DNA from: an uncultured Marinobacter sp.
GTDB taxonomy: Bacteria; Pseudomonadota; Gammaproteobacteria; Pseudomonadales; Oleiphilaceae
Reading direction: 5' to 3'
DNA length: 64,000 bases
Assembly: GCF_947259545.1 (NCBI RefSeq)
Contig: NZ_CAMYMK010000008.1
Coordinates: 124,001-188,000, forward strand
The notes below the pieces were generated by a model. It did no database searches. It had not been told where the DNA came from and saw only the letters and a list, made by a program, of their open reading frames with translations. Positions 1 to 9,484 of this stretch are shown here, one piece after another. Numbering within the stretch: the first letter of the stretch is position 1; each line of letters begins with the position of its first letter. The position numbers and the translations under genes were made by a program.

Positions 1-861
1 ACCTTTTCCGTGGCCAAGCGGGTGCGCACCCAGACTGCCATTGGGGAGAACCCGGTATCGGTGGCCTACGCCGCAGTGAACATGGCGCATCATATCTTTG
101 CGGATATGTCTCGCAACAAGGCGTTGCTGATTGGTGCCGGCAAGACCATTGAGCTTGTTGCCCGCCATCTTGCCGATGCCGGGGTAAAGGATTTCCTGGT
201 TGCCAACCGTACACTGGAACGTGCCCAGGCACTGGCCGAGTCCCGGGGCGGCAAGGGCATCCTTCTGTCTGATATCCCGGAGCACCTGCAGGATGTGGAC
301 ATTGTCATTTCGTCCACGGCCAGTCCGCTGCCCATTCTGGGCAAGGGCGCTGTCGAGCGGGCCCTGAAAAAGCGCAAGCATCGGCCCTATTTCATGGTGG
401 ATATTGCCGTACCCAGGGATATTGAGCCGGAAGTGGCTTCCCTGGCGGATGTCTACCTGTACACTGTGGACGATCTGCGCCAGGTGATTGAAGAGAACAT
501 CCGTTCCCGCGAGGGTGCCGCCCGGGAAGCGGAAAACCTGGTGACCGATGGTGTTCAGGATTTTCTGAGCCAGTTACGGGCACTGGATGCGGTATCCACG
601 CTTAAACAGTTCCGGCAGCGCGCCGAGACCCTGCGTGATACCGAAACCGAGAAAGCGTTACGGGCCCTGCGCAACGGTGGTGACCCTGAAACCGTGTTGC
701 GAAGTCTTGCCCGTGGCCTCACCAATAAATTCCTCCACGAACCCTCCATTCAGGTTCGCAAGGCAACAACCGAAGGTCGCAGTGAAGTGACCGAGTGGCT
801 GAGGGAACTGCATCAACTTGATGCCCAGGACGACGACGCCACGACCCCGGAAAAACTATGA
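1..861 (+). CDS. hemA: glutamyl-tRNA reductase, C-terminal part (5' end outside window)
   Basis: Glutamyl-tRNA reductase makes glutamate-1-semialdehyde, the first committed step of C5-pathway tetrapyrrole synthesis. The reading frame is open from base 1 with no start codon at the true N-terminus, so the gene enters from the left; about 286 residues are visible out of roughly 420 usual for the family. The first visible residues ([11 protein letters not shown], then PVSVAYAA) match the conserved HemA segment before the NADPH-binding domain. The nucleotide-binding motif [14 protein letters not shown] and the C-terminal dimerisation helices follow. The stop overlaps the prfA start (ATGA), as in the conserved hemA-prfA-prmC operon. 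Confidence 0.95.
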   Translation, partial: TFSVAKRVRTQTAIGENPVSVAYAAVNMAHHIFADMSRNKALLIGAGKTIELVARHLADAGVKDFLVANRTLERAQALAESRGGKGILLSDIPEHLQDVDIVISSTASPLPILGKGAVERALKKRKHRPYFMVDIAVPRDIEPEVASLADVYLYTVDDLRQVIEENIRSREGAAREAENLVTDGVQDFLSQLRALDAVSTLKQFRQRAETLRDTETEKALRALRNGGDPETVLRSLARGLTNKFLHEPSIQVRKATTEGRSEVTEWLRELHQLDAQDDDATTPEKL

Positions 862-1943
862 AAGCATCTATCCAGAACCGCCTCGAGCAATTGTCAGATC
901 GCTTCGAGGAAGTCAGTGCGTTACTGAGCGATTCCAGTGTTATTTCCAATCAGGACAAATTCCGCGACCTTTCCCGGGAGTTTGCCGAGATCGAGCCGAT
1001 TGTTCATTGCTTCCAGGCCTGGAAGAGTTCCCTGGCTGATATTGAGGAGGCCCGTGAGCTGGCTCGTGATGGTGATGCCGACATGCGGGAGATGGCCGAG
1101 GAAGAACTGACGCTGGCCGAGGGAAAAGCCGATGAGCTGGATGAAGAACTCCAGCGCCTGATGTTGCCGAAAGACCCCAACGACGGCAAGAACGTGTTTC
1201 TTGAAATTCGTGCCGGGACGGGGGGCGATGAAGCCGCCATTTTTGCCGGGGACCTTTTCCGCATGTACCTGCGCTACGCTGAGCGCCATCGCTGGCAAGT
1301 GGAAGTGATCAGTGAAAATGAGGGTGAGCACGGCGGCTATAAGGAAATGATTGCCCGGGTAGTAGGGGCTGGTGTGTATGGCGCCCTGAAATTCGAATCC
1401 GGGGCGCACCGTGTTCAGCGGGTACCGGAAACCGAGTCCCAGGGGCGCATCCATACCTCGGCCTGTACCGTGGCGGTGATACCTGAGGCGGACGAAGCGG
1501 AGGCGATCGAGATCAACAAGGCAGACCTGCGGGTGGACACCTTTCGTGCCTCCGGGGCCGGTGGTCAGCACGTTAACAAGACCGATTCAGCCATTCGCCT
1601 CACTCACCTGCCAACGGGAATCGTGGTGGAGTGCCAGGAAGAGCGTTCCCAGCACAAGAACCGCGCCAAGGCGATGAGCCTGCTGGCATCGCGACTGCAG
1701 AATGCCGAAACCGAGCGTCAGCAAAAATCGATGGCCGAAACCCGCAAGAGCCTGGTGGGCAGTGGCGACCGGTCCGAGCGTATTCGCACCTACAACTTCC
1801 CCCAGGGACGGGTGACTGATCACCGCATCAACCTGACGTTGTACAAGCTGGATGAAGTCATCTCCGGCGATCTCGATTCAGTGGTGGTTCCGCTACAACA
1901 GGAACACCAGGCTGAATTGCTTGCGTCCCTCTCCGATGAGTGA
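858..1943 (+). CDS. prfA: peptide chain release factor 1
   Basis: RF1 ends translation at UAA and UAG. The 361-residue length is normal. The GGQ motif that triggers peptidyl-tRNA hydrolysis is at about residues 235-237 ([16 protein letters not shown]). The codon-reading PxT tripeptide reads PET within [10 protein letters not shown], upstream of GGQ. There is no SPF motif, which separates it from RF2 (prfB) elsewhere in this window. The start codon overlaps the hemA stop by 4 bases and the 3' end overlaps prmC, whose product methylates the GGQ glutamine, so the three genes are translationally coupled. Confidence 0.97.
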   Translation: MKASIQNRLEQLSDRFEEVSALLSDSSVISNQDKFRDLSREFAEIEPIVHCFQAWKSSLADIEEARELARDGDADMREMAEEELTLAEGKADELDEELQRLMLPKDPNDGKNVFLEIRAGTGGDEAAIFAGDLFRMYLRYAERHRWQVEVISENEGEHGGYKEMIARVVGAGVYGALKFESGAHRVQRVPETESQGRIHTSACTVAVIPEADEAEAIEINKADLRVDTFRASGAGGQHVNKTDSAIRLTHLPTGIVVECQEERSQHKNRAKAMSLLASRLQNAETERQQKSMAETRKSLVGSGDRSERIRTYNFPQGRVTDHRINLTLYKLDEVISGDLDSVVVPLQQEHQAELLASLSDE

Positions 1944-2778
1944 GTCATCGCTTACTTGTGATGCCCTTCTGCGAAAAGGGACCATTACAATTGCGGGGGA
2001 GTCTCCGCGGCTGGATGCCGAGTTGTTGCTCAGCTATGTCACCGGGCTGTCCCGCACCAGTTTCCGGGCCTGGCCGGAACGGCAGGTCACGGCCTCCGAG
2101 GCGAAGCGCTTCGAGGCGCTGGTCCAGCAACGTGCCAGCGGACATCCGGTAGCCCATCTTCTTGGCGAGCAGGAATTCTGGTCCCTTCCTTTAAAGGTGA
2201 ATGTCTCTACCCTGATTCCCCGTCCGGACACTGAGTGTTTGGTGGAAGCGGCGTTGGGGTTGCCCCTGCCGGATAACGCCCGGGTACTGGATCTGGGCAC
2301 GGGCACCGGTGCTATTGCTTTGGCGCTGGCCAGCGAACGTCGCGGCTGGCGAGTGTTGGCCTGTGATGCGGTGGCATCGGCTGTAGAGCTCGCCTCTGAA
2401 AATGCCCGACGCCTGGATTTGCCGGTCACGATGGTGTTGAGCCATTGGTTTGATAATCTGCCGGCAGGACGTTTTGATCTGATTGTTTCCAATCCGCCGT
2501 ACATTGCCAGTGGCGATCATCATCTGGGCGAGGGCGATGTGCGGTTTGAACCTGCGTCCGCGTTGGTCGCCGGCGAGGATGGTCTTGATGATATCCGGAC
2601 GATCGTGGCAAGCAGCACGGAGTGGCTGAACGCCGGTGGCTGGCTGATGGTTGAACACGGTTTCGATCAGGGCGATGCCGTTCGCGAATTGTTTTTGCAA
2701 GCGGGATTGGTTGTTGTGGAGACCCGCCGGGATTACGGCGACCGGGACCGGTTGACGCTCGGGCAATGGCCGGGCTGA
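1936..2778 (+). CDS. prmC: peptide chain release factor N5-glutamine methyltransferase
   Basis: PrmC is an S-adenosylmethionine-dependent methyltransferase that modifies the glutamine of the GGQ motif in RF1 and RF2. The chosen ATG (MSESSL) overlaps the last codons of prfA by 8 bases; an upstream in-frame start would add a stretch read out of frame through prfA. The 280-residue protein has the SAM-binding motif [14 protein letters not shown] and the catalytic NPPY motif (SNPPYIAS), and the N-terminal helical domain starts at the expected distance. Length and context match the family. Confidence 0.95.
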   Translation: MSESSLTCDALLRKGTITIAGESPRLDAELLLSYVTGLSRTSFRAWPERQVTASEAKRFEALVQQRASGHPVAHLLGEQEFWSLPLKVNVSTLIPRPDTECLVEAALGLPLPDNARVLDLGTGTGAIALALASERRGWRVLACDAVASAVELASENARRLDLPVTMVLSHWFDNLPAGRFDLIVSNPPYIASGDHHLGEGDVRFEPASALVAGEDGLDDIRTIVASSTEWLNAGGWLMVEHGFDQGDAVRELFLQAGLVVVETRRDYGDRDRLTLGQWPG

Positions 2779-2814
2779 ATAGTCAGGGTAGTGGATTTCA
2801 AATGGAGGTGGGCG

Positions 2815-3564
2815 ATGCTCAGTGATGACGAGCTGATGCGGTACAGCCGGCAGATTCTGATGCCGACGTTCGATATCGCTGGTCAGGAGAGGCTGAAGTC
2901 GGCTCGTGTGCTGGTGGTGGGCGCCGGTGGTCTGGGATGTCCGGTGGCGCTCTATCTGGGTGCGGCCGGGGTCGGTCATCTCTCTTTGGTGGATGATGAT
3001 GCCATCGAAGTGGCCAACCTTCAGCGCCAGATTGCGTTCAGTCAGGATCAGTTGGGCGATGCCAAGGCCGAGAGCCTGGCGTACCGGGTGCGCCGGATCA
3101 ATCCGCTGGTGTCGGTGGAAGCCATCGACCACCGTCTGGAGGGCGATGGGCTGGTTCGTCAGGTGGGTGAAGCGAGTCTGGTGGTGGATTGCACGGATAA
3201 CTTCAATACCCGTTTTGCCCTCAACCGGGCCTGTGTCGCGGCAAAGGTGCCGCTGGTGTCCGGCGCGGCGATTCGCGGCGAGGGGCAGTTGTCGGTCTAT
3301 GATTCCCGTGATCCTGAGAGTCCCTGTTACCACTGTCTGTATCCGGAGCAGGGGAATGAGGATCTGTCCTGTTCGGAGGCTGGCGTTATCGGGCCCTTGG
3401 TGGGGATGATCGGGGCCAGTCAGGCGATGGAGGCAGTGAAGGTGATTTCCGGGGTTGGTCGTCCTTTGGTGGGGCGGTTGTTGATTCTGGATGCCTGGCG
3501 GATGGAGTGGCGGGAGATGAAGTTGGCGCGGGATCCTGGTTGTCCCGTGTGTTCCGGCCTCTAG
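2815..3564 (+). CDS. moeB: molybdopterin-synthase adenylyltransferase (MoeB/ThiF family)
   Basis: E1-like enzyme that adenylates the C-terminal glycine of MoaD in molybdopterin synthesis; family members can also act in thiamin or other sulfur-carrier pathways. The ATG at 2815 is preceded by GGAGGTGG at 2804-2811, which favours it over a GTG at 2791. The 249-residue protein starts with DDELMRYSRQI, has the nucleotide-binding GAGGLGCPVALYL and a VDDD acidic loop, and has paired cysteines (CYHCLY early, CPVCSGL at the C-terminus) that fit the structural zinc site. It is last in the hemA-prfA-prmC-moeB cluster. There is no rhodanese domain, so it is the short MoeB type. Confidence 0.92.
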   Translation: MLSDDELMRYSRQILMPTFDIAGQERLKSARVLVVGAGGLGCPVALYLGAAGVGHLSLVDDDAIEVANLQRQIAFSQDQLGDAKAESLAYRVRRINPLVSVEAIDHRLEGDGLVRQVGEASLVVDCTDNFNTRFALNRACVAAKVPLVSGAAIRGEGQLSVYDSRDPESPCYHCLYPEQGNEDLSCSEAGVIGPLVGMIGASQAMEAVKVISGVGRPLVGRLLILDAWRMEWREMKLARDPGCPVCSGL

Positions 3565-3586
3565 CCCTCAGGTTTTGGAGTGGGGC

Positions 3587-3697
3587 GTAGCCGGCAGCTA
3601 GCCACTATCCAAAACACGCCGTGAATACGTCCTTGTAGGCTCCGCTCCGCCATCCATGGCTCCGCAGGGTTTTGGATAGTGGCTAGCAGCCGGCTAC
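3587..3697. repeat. palindromic cassette, copy A (53-nt core, 29-nt complementary arms)
   Basis: The left arm (3587-3615) and right arm (3669-3697) are complementary at 28 of 29 positions and enclose a 53-nt core (3616-3668). The reverse complement of this core matches the core at 61178-61230 at 47 of 53 positions, while the arms of the two copies are mostly unrelated except for the inner CCAAAAC/GTTTTGG. An extra GTTTTGGAGTGG at 3572-3583, just outside the left arm, resembles the start of the right arm. The cassette lies between the convergent moeB and phr genes. There is no coding potential. It may act as a bidirectional terminator or be a dispersed repeat. Confidence 0.9.
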
Positions 3698-3715
3698 TCT
3701 CGACCTCGGTGCAAG

Positions 3716-5116
3716 TCAGTCTTTCAATGCCTGAAACTTCGCAATGGCTTCCTTTCTACTTTCCTTCAGATCCACTATCGCCCGCGGATAGCCTTTCGGA
3801 ATAACACCACCCTTAGAGGGATCATGGATGTGTTTGTCATCCAGCTTCCGCAGTTCCGGCACCCATTCACGGATAAATTCGCCCTTCGGATCAAAACGCT
3901 CGCTCTGGGTCACCGGGTTGAAGACCCGGAAGTAGGGGGCGGCGTCGGTGCCGGTTGAGGCGCTCCATTGCCAGCCGCCGTTGTTGGAGGCCAGGAATCC
4001 GTCGACCAGTCTGGACATGAAGTAGGCTTCGCCGAGGCGCCAGTCGATGAACAGGTTTTTGGTCAGGAACATGGCGGTGATCATGCGCAGGCGGTTGTGC
4101 ATCCGGCCGGTCTGGTTGAGCTGGCGCATGGCGGCGTCGACGATGGGGATGCCGGTCTGGCCGGTTTTCCAGGCTTCGAAGTGTTCCCCCGGGGTGTTCC
4201 AGGCGAGGCGTTCGGTTTCGGGTTTGAATGCGCGGTGCATGCTGACTCGTGGGTAGTGGTAGAGGATGTGGATGTAGAAGTCGCGCCAGGCTATTTCGTT
4301 GATCCAGGTGGTCAGGCCTTCCTGGCTGCCTGCTTCGCCCTGGGCCTGGCGGGCGGCGATCAGGCACTGGCGCCCGGACAATACGCCGTTGGCGAGGTAT
4401 GGGGATAGCTGGCTGGTGCCGTCGATGGCGGGGAGGTCCCGTTGTTCCCTGTACTTGCCTGCCGTTTCCCGGAGGAAGGTTTCCAGCTGGTCGTGGGCGG
4501 CGTTCTCGCCCGTGTCCACCAGGGCCGGTGGCGCGTTATCAAAGCCTGCCGGAACAGATTCGAGTTGCCGGGGTTGAACCGCATCGCCCTGCGGGGCAGG
4601 AACCGGGAAAACCGTCGGCTGGGTTTCTTCGATCCAGGTGCGCCAGCGGCGGGAGAAGGGGGTGAAAACCGAATAGGGTTCCTGCTGTTGGGTCAGGATG
4701 GCGCCAACAGGGGCCACGGTCTGGTCCCGGTACTTGTTTGCTTTGATGTCACACGCGGAGAGCTGTTCCCGGACGGTCTTGTCCCGCCGGCGTTCGTTGA
4801 TGCCGTATTCCTCATTGAAGTGTACGGCAGTGATATTCTGCTCGCGGCAGTAACGGGTCAGCAATTCGCTGCTGTCGCTGAAATGATGGGCTTCGAGGAA
4901 AATCAGGGGGATGCCGAGTTTCGCAAGGTCCCTGGCCAGGGCGTTGGCGTGGGCGATGACGAATTGTACCCGGGCAGGGGACCAGTCGTGTTCCTGCCAC
5001 TGTTGCGGTGTCATTATAAAACAGGCTTTAACGGGGCCCCCGGCCTTGCAGGCTGCGGTCAGGGCCGGGTTGTCGGCCAGGCGGAGGTCGTTACGGAACC
5101 AGACGAGTTGGGTCAT
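3716..5116 (-). CDS. phr: deoxyribodipyrimidine photolyase (class I)
   Basis: Light-driven flavoenzyme that splits cyclobutane pyrimidine dimers. The 466-residue protein starts with the alpha/beta antenna domain (LVWFRNDLRLADNPAL) and ends with the helical FAD domain. Family motifs are RMHNRLRMI, GGWQWSASTGTDAAPYFRVF and FDPKGEFIREWVPEL. The ATG at 5116 follows AGGAAG; a TTG one codon upstream is too close to it. The gene stands alone and convergent with moeB across the palindromic cassette. The upstream 140 bases are shared with the divergent DUF432-like gene. I see no LexA-type box there. Confidence 0.95.
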   Translation of the reverse strand: MTQLVWFRNDLRLADNPALTAACKAGGPVKACFIMTPQQWQEHDWSPARVQFVIAHANALARDLAKLGIPLIFLEAHHFSDSSELLTRYCREQNITAVHFNEEYGINERRRDKTVREQLSACDIKANKYRDQTVAPVGAILTQQQEPYSVFTPFSRRWRTWIEETQPTVFPVPAPQGDAVQPRQLESVPAGFDNAPPALVDTGENAAHDQLETFLRETAGKYREQRDLPAIDGTSQLSPYLANGVLSGRQCLIAARQAQGEAGSQEGLTTWINEIAWRDFYIHILYHYPRVSMHRAFKPETERLAWNTPGEHFEAWKTGQTGIPIVDAAMRQLNQTGRMHNRLRMITAMFLTKNLFIDWRLGEAYFMSRLVDGFLASNNGGWQWSASTGTDAAPYFRVFNPVTQSERFDPKGEFIREWVPELRKLDDKHIHDPSKGGVIPKGYPRAIVDLKESRKEAIAKFQALKD

Positions 5117-5265
5117 CAAACTTCCTGTTGAGGGTGGCTGGCAGAGCGGGTAAGGGTAATTACCACCGCGCTGGATGAGTAAATATCATTATCAGGATAT
5201 TCGCTGGAAGGCATTGATTGGATTATAGTTAAAACTGTTTTACTTCCAGAACATTCAGGATGCTG

Positions 5266-6084
5266 ATGGCCGATAATAAAGAAGAATCCGCGCAGCTGCG
5301 TGATGGGGCCTGGGCTCACCCCTATACCCTGAAATCAGGGCAGACCCAGTGTCATGAACTCAGCCAGACGCGCCTCTGGGTTACGCGACTTGATCTTGAG
5401 TGGCAGATTCGGTCGGAGACCGTAAAAGCGGACGCCGACCCCATGCGCTGGACCGAACAGATCAGTCACGTGCTGCCGGGCACTGAGGTTCCCCTGCAGC
5501 GTTTCGTGAAGCCGGATGACAGTAATGAGGTGGTCTTTCTTCCCGCGTTGGCGAATCTTCCCACCGTCATCCGCCCCTATCAGCCGCTGACAATCCCCGC
5601 GGGTGGCGAGTGCATGATCTATGTCGGTACGGTGGTGTGGATGCAGGTTTGTGTTGGTCCTCAGCGCACGCTACTGGCGGAACTGGCGTTGTCAGAGCCT
5701 TCGCAGACCTGGGTTGGGAGAAATACCATGGAAGGGGAGCTGTGCTATTCAGCGCCCAGCTTTGCCCGTCTGGTTCTGGAAGCGGTGCCCAAGCGTCCCT
5801 GGCGGGCTATTACACCGGTAAAAATCGTGAATCGCCGTACCGAACCATTGTTGCTGGAGCGCTTCAGCTTGCCGACGCCTTTGTTATCACTGCATCAGAA
5901 CGAGCGGGGGCAGCTCTGGACGCCCGCCGTAACGGTCGTCTGTGAAACCGAAATGAATTCCGCCAGCCTGAACGTGGAACACGCAGTGATCAAGGCCGCC
6001 GGCACCTGCAAGCTGGTGTCGCCAGCGCGTGAGAAGGGCGGCCGCGGACGACTGGTGCGAACCTTCGACAGGATGTTCGGATGA
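5266..6084 (+). CDS. DUF432-like protein of unknown function
   Basis: The 272-residue soluble protein has no signal peptide or membrane segment. I place it tentatively in the DUF432 family from memory of its position beside MscS genes in Marinobacter relatives; the function is unknown. The ATG at 5266 is preferred over the ATG at 5260 because AGGA at 5257-5260 then has workable spacing. Visible features are charged N-terminal strands (WVTRLDLEWQIRSE) and a proline-rich middle (RPYQPLTIPAGGECMIYVG). It is the first gene of a five-gene same-strand run and ends 31 bases before the channel gene, so a channel-related accessory role is possible but only inferred. Confidence 0.75.
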   Translation: MADNKEESAQLRDGAWAHPYTLKSGQTQCHELSQTRLWVTRLDLEWQIRSETVKADADPMRWTEQISHVLPGTEVPLQRFVKPDDSNEVVFLPALANLPTVIRPYQPLTIPAGGECMIYVGTVVWMQVCVGPQRTLLAELALSEPSQTWVGRNTMEGELCYSAPSFARLVLEAVPKRPWRAITPVKIVNRRTEPLLLERFSLPTPLLSLHQNERGQLWTPAVTVVCETEMNSASLNVEHAVIKAAGTCKLVSPAREKGGRGRLVRTFDRMFG

Positions 6085-6115
6085 GCGTGCGAGAGCCGAT
6101 AATGGAGACAGTAGT

Positions 6116-7003
6116 TTGATCGAGGAATTGGAAAGCAGTCTTCAGCAAGTAGCCAGTAGTTTGCCCTGGATGCAGTGGCTCAGCGCCGCATTCCTGCTGA
6201 TTCTGGGGATTTTTCTGGGATCCCTGGCGGCACGGAGCGTTTCCCGGGTCATGCAGGCAAGGGCATCGCTACACCACACGGTCATGATTCGCCGTCTGGT
6301 GTTCTATATTGTCGTCGCCGTATTTGCCATGGCGGCGCTCCGGGAGGCCGGGTTCTCACTGGATGTCGTTCTGGGGGCTGCGGGTATCCTGACGGTGGCC
6401 ATTGGTTTTGCTTCCCAGACCTCCGCGTCGAACATGATCAGTGGGCTTTTCCTGTTGGTGGAGCGGCCCTTTGAAATCGGCGATTTTATTGAAGTGGATG
6501 CCACGCTGGGGGAGGTTGTCGGCATTGATATGCTCAGTGTGAAGTTGAGGACTACCGATAATCTGTATGTGCGGATTCCCAACGAAACCCTGATCAAGAC
6601 GCAGGTGGTGAATCGTTCCCGGTTCCCGATTCGCCGTCTCGACCTGTCGGTCGGTATTGCCTACGCTGAAGATGTGGCAAAGGTTGAAGCGCTGCTGCTG
6701 GAATTGGCCGAGCGCAATCCGGCCTGTCTGGAGGAGCCTCGACCGTTTGTCCTGGTTACGTCATTTGGACCGTCCTCTGTTGACCTGCAGTTTTCGTTCT
6801 GGGTACCGAATGACCGGGTACTGGAAAGCCGCAGTAGCATGATGGTGGAAATCAAGAAGACACTGGATCGGAAAGGAATCGAGATTCCGTTTCCCCATAC
6901 CAGTATTTATGCCGGAAGCCATTCCGCCCCCTTCCGGGTGGAACTGTTGCGACCGGAGAGATCGACCCAAAAGGAACTGCCGGATGCCGACGAAAACGGA
7001 TAA
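6116..7003 (+). CDS. small-conductance mechanosensitive channel (MscS family)
   Basis: Inner-membrane channel of the MscS family that opens under membrane tension. The in-frame TTG at 6116 is the likely start: GGAG at 6104-6107 is well placed and no suitable in-frame ATG exists nearby. The 295-residue protein has three hydrophobic segments (around WLSAAFLLILGIFLGSL, LVFYIVVAVFAMAAL and the pore helix region GAAGILTVAIGFASQTSASN). The MscS signature VERPFEIGDFIEVD and the cytoplasmic beta domain (LRTTDNLYVRIPNETL) follow. The 3' end overlaps the next gene by 20 bases, which suggests co-translation with the RimB/RimK pair. Confidence 0.92.
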   Translation: MIEELESSLQQVASSLPWMQWLSAAFLLILGIFLGSLAARSVSRVMQARASLHHTVMIRRLVFYIVVAVFAMAALREAGFSLDVVLGAAGILTVAIGFASQTSASNMISGLFLLVERPFEIGDFIEVDATLGEVVGIDMLSVKLRTTDNLYVRIPNETLIKTQVVNRSRFPIRRLDLSVGIAYAEDVAKVEALLLELAERNPACLEEPRPFVLVTSFGPSSVDLQFSFWVPNDRVLESRSSMMVEIKKTLDRKGIEIPFPHTSIYAGSHSAPFRVELLRPERSTQKELPDADENG

Positions 7004-7481
7004 GCCCGCAAAAACTGCCACGTACCCCATGCTTGAGGACAGGATCAATCTTGGCTGGCGGGAGTGGGTGGCGTTGCCTGATCTGGATATTGCCCGGCTC
7101 AAGGTGAAAGTGGACACGGGAGCACGTACCTCCTGCCTGCATACGTTTCGCACCGAGCCCTACACCGAAAATGGTGAGCGTCGGGTGCGTTTCTGGGTGC
7201 ACCCGGTCCAGAACAACCTTCATCACGTAGTGGAATGTGATGCGGCCGTTCTGGATGAACGTACGGTGTCGGATTCCGGTGGCCACCGCGAACTGCGCCT
7301 GGTGATCAATACCCGAGTGGTCCTTGGTGATACGATCTGGCCCGTGGAAATGACCTTAACCAACCGGGATTCCATGCGGTTCCGGATGTTGCTGGGGCGC
7401 ACCGCCATGTCCGGACGTTCCGTTGTATATCCTGAAGCTTCCTATCTTGCCGGTGAACCGGCCCTAAGGACGATCAAATGA
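6984..7481 (+). CDS. rimB: RimB-type retropepsin-like protease (annotated elsewhere as ATP-dependent zinc protease)
   Basis: The 165-residue protein belongs to the family often labelled ATP-dependent zinc protease but predicted to be a retropepsin-like aspartic protease. The motif [11 protein letters not shown] gives the D-T-G active-site triad, and LLGRTAM near the C-terminus fits the family. In Pseudomonas fluorescens a homologue, RimB, is encoded with RimK and takes part in control of ribosomal protein S6 glutamylation. The ATG at 6984 lies inside the 3' end of the channel gene. The stop overlaps the rimK start (ATGA), which supports a joint function. The substrate here is not known. Confidence 0.85.
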   Translation: MPTKTDKPAKTATYPMLEDRINLGWREWVALPDLDIARLKVKVDTGARTSCLHTFRTEPYTENGERRVRFWVHPVQNNLHHVVECDAAVLDERTVSDSGGHRELRLVINTRVVLGDTIWPVEMTLTNRDSMRFRMLLGRTAMSGRSVVYPEASYLAGEPALRTIK

Positions 7482-8383
7482 AGATAGCGATTCTGTCGCG
7501 CAACCGTCACCTCTACTCCACTCGCCGTCTGGTCGAGGAGGGGATCAACCGGGGGCATGAAGTGCGGGTGATCGACTGCCTTCACTGCTCCATGAACATC
7601 ACATCGTCGAAGCCCCAGATTCACTACCATGAAGAGGTGCTGGAGGATTTTGATGTGGCGATACCGCGAATTGGTGCGTCTGTCACCTTCTATGGCACGG
7701 CGGTATTGCGGCAGTTTGAAATGATGGGCGTCTTCCCCGTGAACGAGTCTGTGGCCATCACCCGGTCCCGGGACAAACTGCGCTCGCTCCAGTTGCTGGC
7801 CCGCAAGGGCGTGGGCATGCCGGTGACCGGTTTTGCCAATAAGCCGGACAACGTACCCGAATTGCTGAAAATGGTGGGCGGCGCGCCGGTAGTGATAAAG
7901 CTGCTACAGGGTACTCAGGGCATTGGCGTGGTGCTGGCGGAAACTCGCAAGGCTGCGGAGAGTGTGATTGAGGCTTTCATGGGCCTTAAGGCGGATATTC
8001 TGGTGCAGGAGTTCATCAAGGAAGCTGGCGGTGCCGACATCCGCTGTTTCGTTATTGGTGACAAGGTCATTGCGGCTATGAAGCGTCAGGGCGCGGAAGG
8101 GGAGTTCCGTTCCAATCTGCATCGTGGCGGCACCGCCTCTCTGATTCGCATTACGCCGGAAGAGCGTCGCACCGCGATCACTGCCGCCAAGGCCATGGGC
8201 CTGAATGTGGCAGGCGTGGACCTGTTGCGATCCAGTCGTGGCCCCCTGGTGATGGAGGTGAACTCGTCACCGGGGCTGGAAGGTATCGAGAATGCCACCG
8301 GTAAGAACGTCGCGGGCATGATTGTTAACTGGATTGAGAAAAACCAGAAACCCTGGAAAACCCGTACCAAAGGGAGAGGCTGA
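7478..8383 (+). CDS. rimK: RimK, ATP-grasp glutamate ligase for ribosomal protein S6
   Basis: RimK adds glutamate residues to the C-terminus of ribosomal protein S6 and can also make poly-glutamate. The 301 residues are normal for the family. Visible motifs are the N-terminal [17 protein letters not shown], the ATP-grasp segments [18 protein letters not shown] and [18 protein letters not shown], and the metal-binding [14 protein letters not shown] near the C-terminus. It is coupled by ATGA overlap to the rimB-like gene and is followed after one base by the M14-type gene. No separate rimA gene is visible; an MscS gene lies upstream instead. Confidence 0.95.
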   Translation: MKIAILSRNRHLYSTRRLVEEGINRGHEVRVIDCLHCSMNITSSKPQIHYHEEVLEDFDVAIPRIGASVTFYGTAVLRQFEMMGVFPVNESVAITRSRDKLRSLQLLARKGVGMPVTGFANKPDNVPELLKMVGGAPVVIKLLQGTQGIGVVLAETRKAAESVIEAFMGLKADILVQEFIKEAGGADIRCFVIGDKVIAAMKRQGAEGEFRSNLHRGGTASLIRITPEERRTAITAAKAMGLNVAGVDLLRSSRGPLVMEVNSSPGLEGIENATGKNVAGMIVNWIEKNQKPWKTRTKGRG

Positions 8384-8384
8384 G

Positions 8385-9449
8385 ATGGCCAGAGCGCCAT
8401 TTGTCATCGCCGGTACCGAAATCAAGGCTGGTACCCGTCAAACCGTGGAAGTGCCGGTTGCCAAGCTGTACACCCATACGCCGCTGCATATTCCGGTGGA
8501 GGTGATTCACGGTCGTCGGGACGGGCCGGTGTTGATGGTCTGCGGTGCTATCCACGGGGATGAAATCAACGGTGTGGAGATTGTCCGCCGGGTACTGACC
8601 AACTCGGCACTGCGGCACCTGCGCGGTACCCTGCTGGCGGTGCCCATCGTTAATATTTTCGGGTTCGTGCAGCGTACCCGCTATCTGCCTGACCGGCGCG
8701 ACCTGAACCGGTGCTTCCCGGGCAGTGAGACGGGTTCCTTGGGGGGACGTATTGCTTACCTGCTGCGTACCCAGATCATGGAAAATGTCACTCATATCAT
8801 CGATCTGCACACCGGGGCGATTCATCGGTTTAACCTGCCGCAGATCCGTGCTGAGCTGAAGCATCCGGAAACCATCCGCATGGCGGAAGCGTTCGGCGCA
8901 CCCATCATCATCAACGCCAGTCTGCGCGATGGCAGCTTGCGTGCTTACGCGGATTCACTGGATATTCCGGTAGTGACCTATGAGGGTGGAGAAGCCCTGA
9001 GGTTTGATAATGTGGTGATCACCAGTGGCGTGAAAGGGGTCATCCGGGTGATGCGGGAGCTGGAAATGGTGCCCGCCAAGAAAGGTCCGAAAGCCCCCAG
9101 GAAGCGCTCCGAAACTGCGGCCAACTCCCTATGGGTGCGTGCGGATATTGATGGCATCATGCGCCCCGTGGCCCATCTTGGCCAGAAAGTCCGCAAGGGA
9201 CAGAAACTGGCGATGGTGGCGGATCCGTTTGGTGAAACCGAGGCGGCAGTGCTGTCGCCGGTGTCTGGTATCGTAATCTGCGTGAACAACCTGCCGCTGG
9301 TGAATGAAGGCGAGGCCATCTATCACATTGCCCGTTTTGATGAGCTGGGCGAGGCTGAAAAAGCGATGAACTATTTCCGCAGCTCCTATGAGGCGGACGT
9401 GGGTGAGGCGGTGGTGCCAGTCCATCCGTGGGATGACCAGCAGAAGTAA
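8385..9449 (+). CDS. succinylglutamate desuccinylase/aspartoacylase family protein (M14-like)
   Basis: Zinc-dependent deacylase or carboxypeptidase-like protein related to AstE and aspartoacylase. The ATG at 8385 starts one base after the rimK stop. The 354 residues show zinc-site elements IHGDEINGVEI and DLHTGAIH, substrate-site RRDLNRCFPG, and a candidate catalytic glutamate in TYEGGEA. From about residue 245 a second domain (ADIDGIMRPV to AAVLSPVSGIV) resembles a lipoyl/barrel-sandwich fold. Such proteins often follow rimK. An inferred role is removal or trimming of an amino-acid tag, but the natural substrate cannot be read from sequence. Confidence 0.88.
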   Translation: MARAPFVIAGTEIKAGTRQTVEVPVAKLYTHTPLHIPVEVIHGRRDGPVLMVCGAIHGDEINGVEIVRRVLTNSALRHLRGTLLAVPIVNIFGFVQRTRYLPDRRDLNRCFPGSETGSLGGRIAYLLRTQIMENVTHIIDLHTGAIHRFNLPQIRAELKHPETIRMAEAFGAPIIINASLRDGSLRAYADSLDIPVVTYEGGEALRFDNVVITSGVKGVIRVMRELEMVPAKKGPKAPRKRSETAANSLWVRADIDGIMRPVAHLGQKVRKGQKLAMVADPFGETEAAVLSPVSGIVICVNNLPLVNEGEAIYHIARFDELGEAEKAMNYFRSSYEADVGEAVVPVHPWDDQQK

Positions 9450-9484
9450 TCCGCGCGACATCCAGGAAGCTGTGCGACGGTCTG

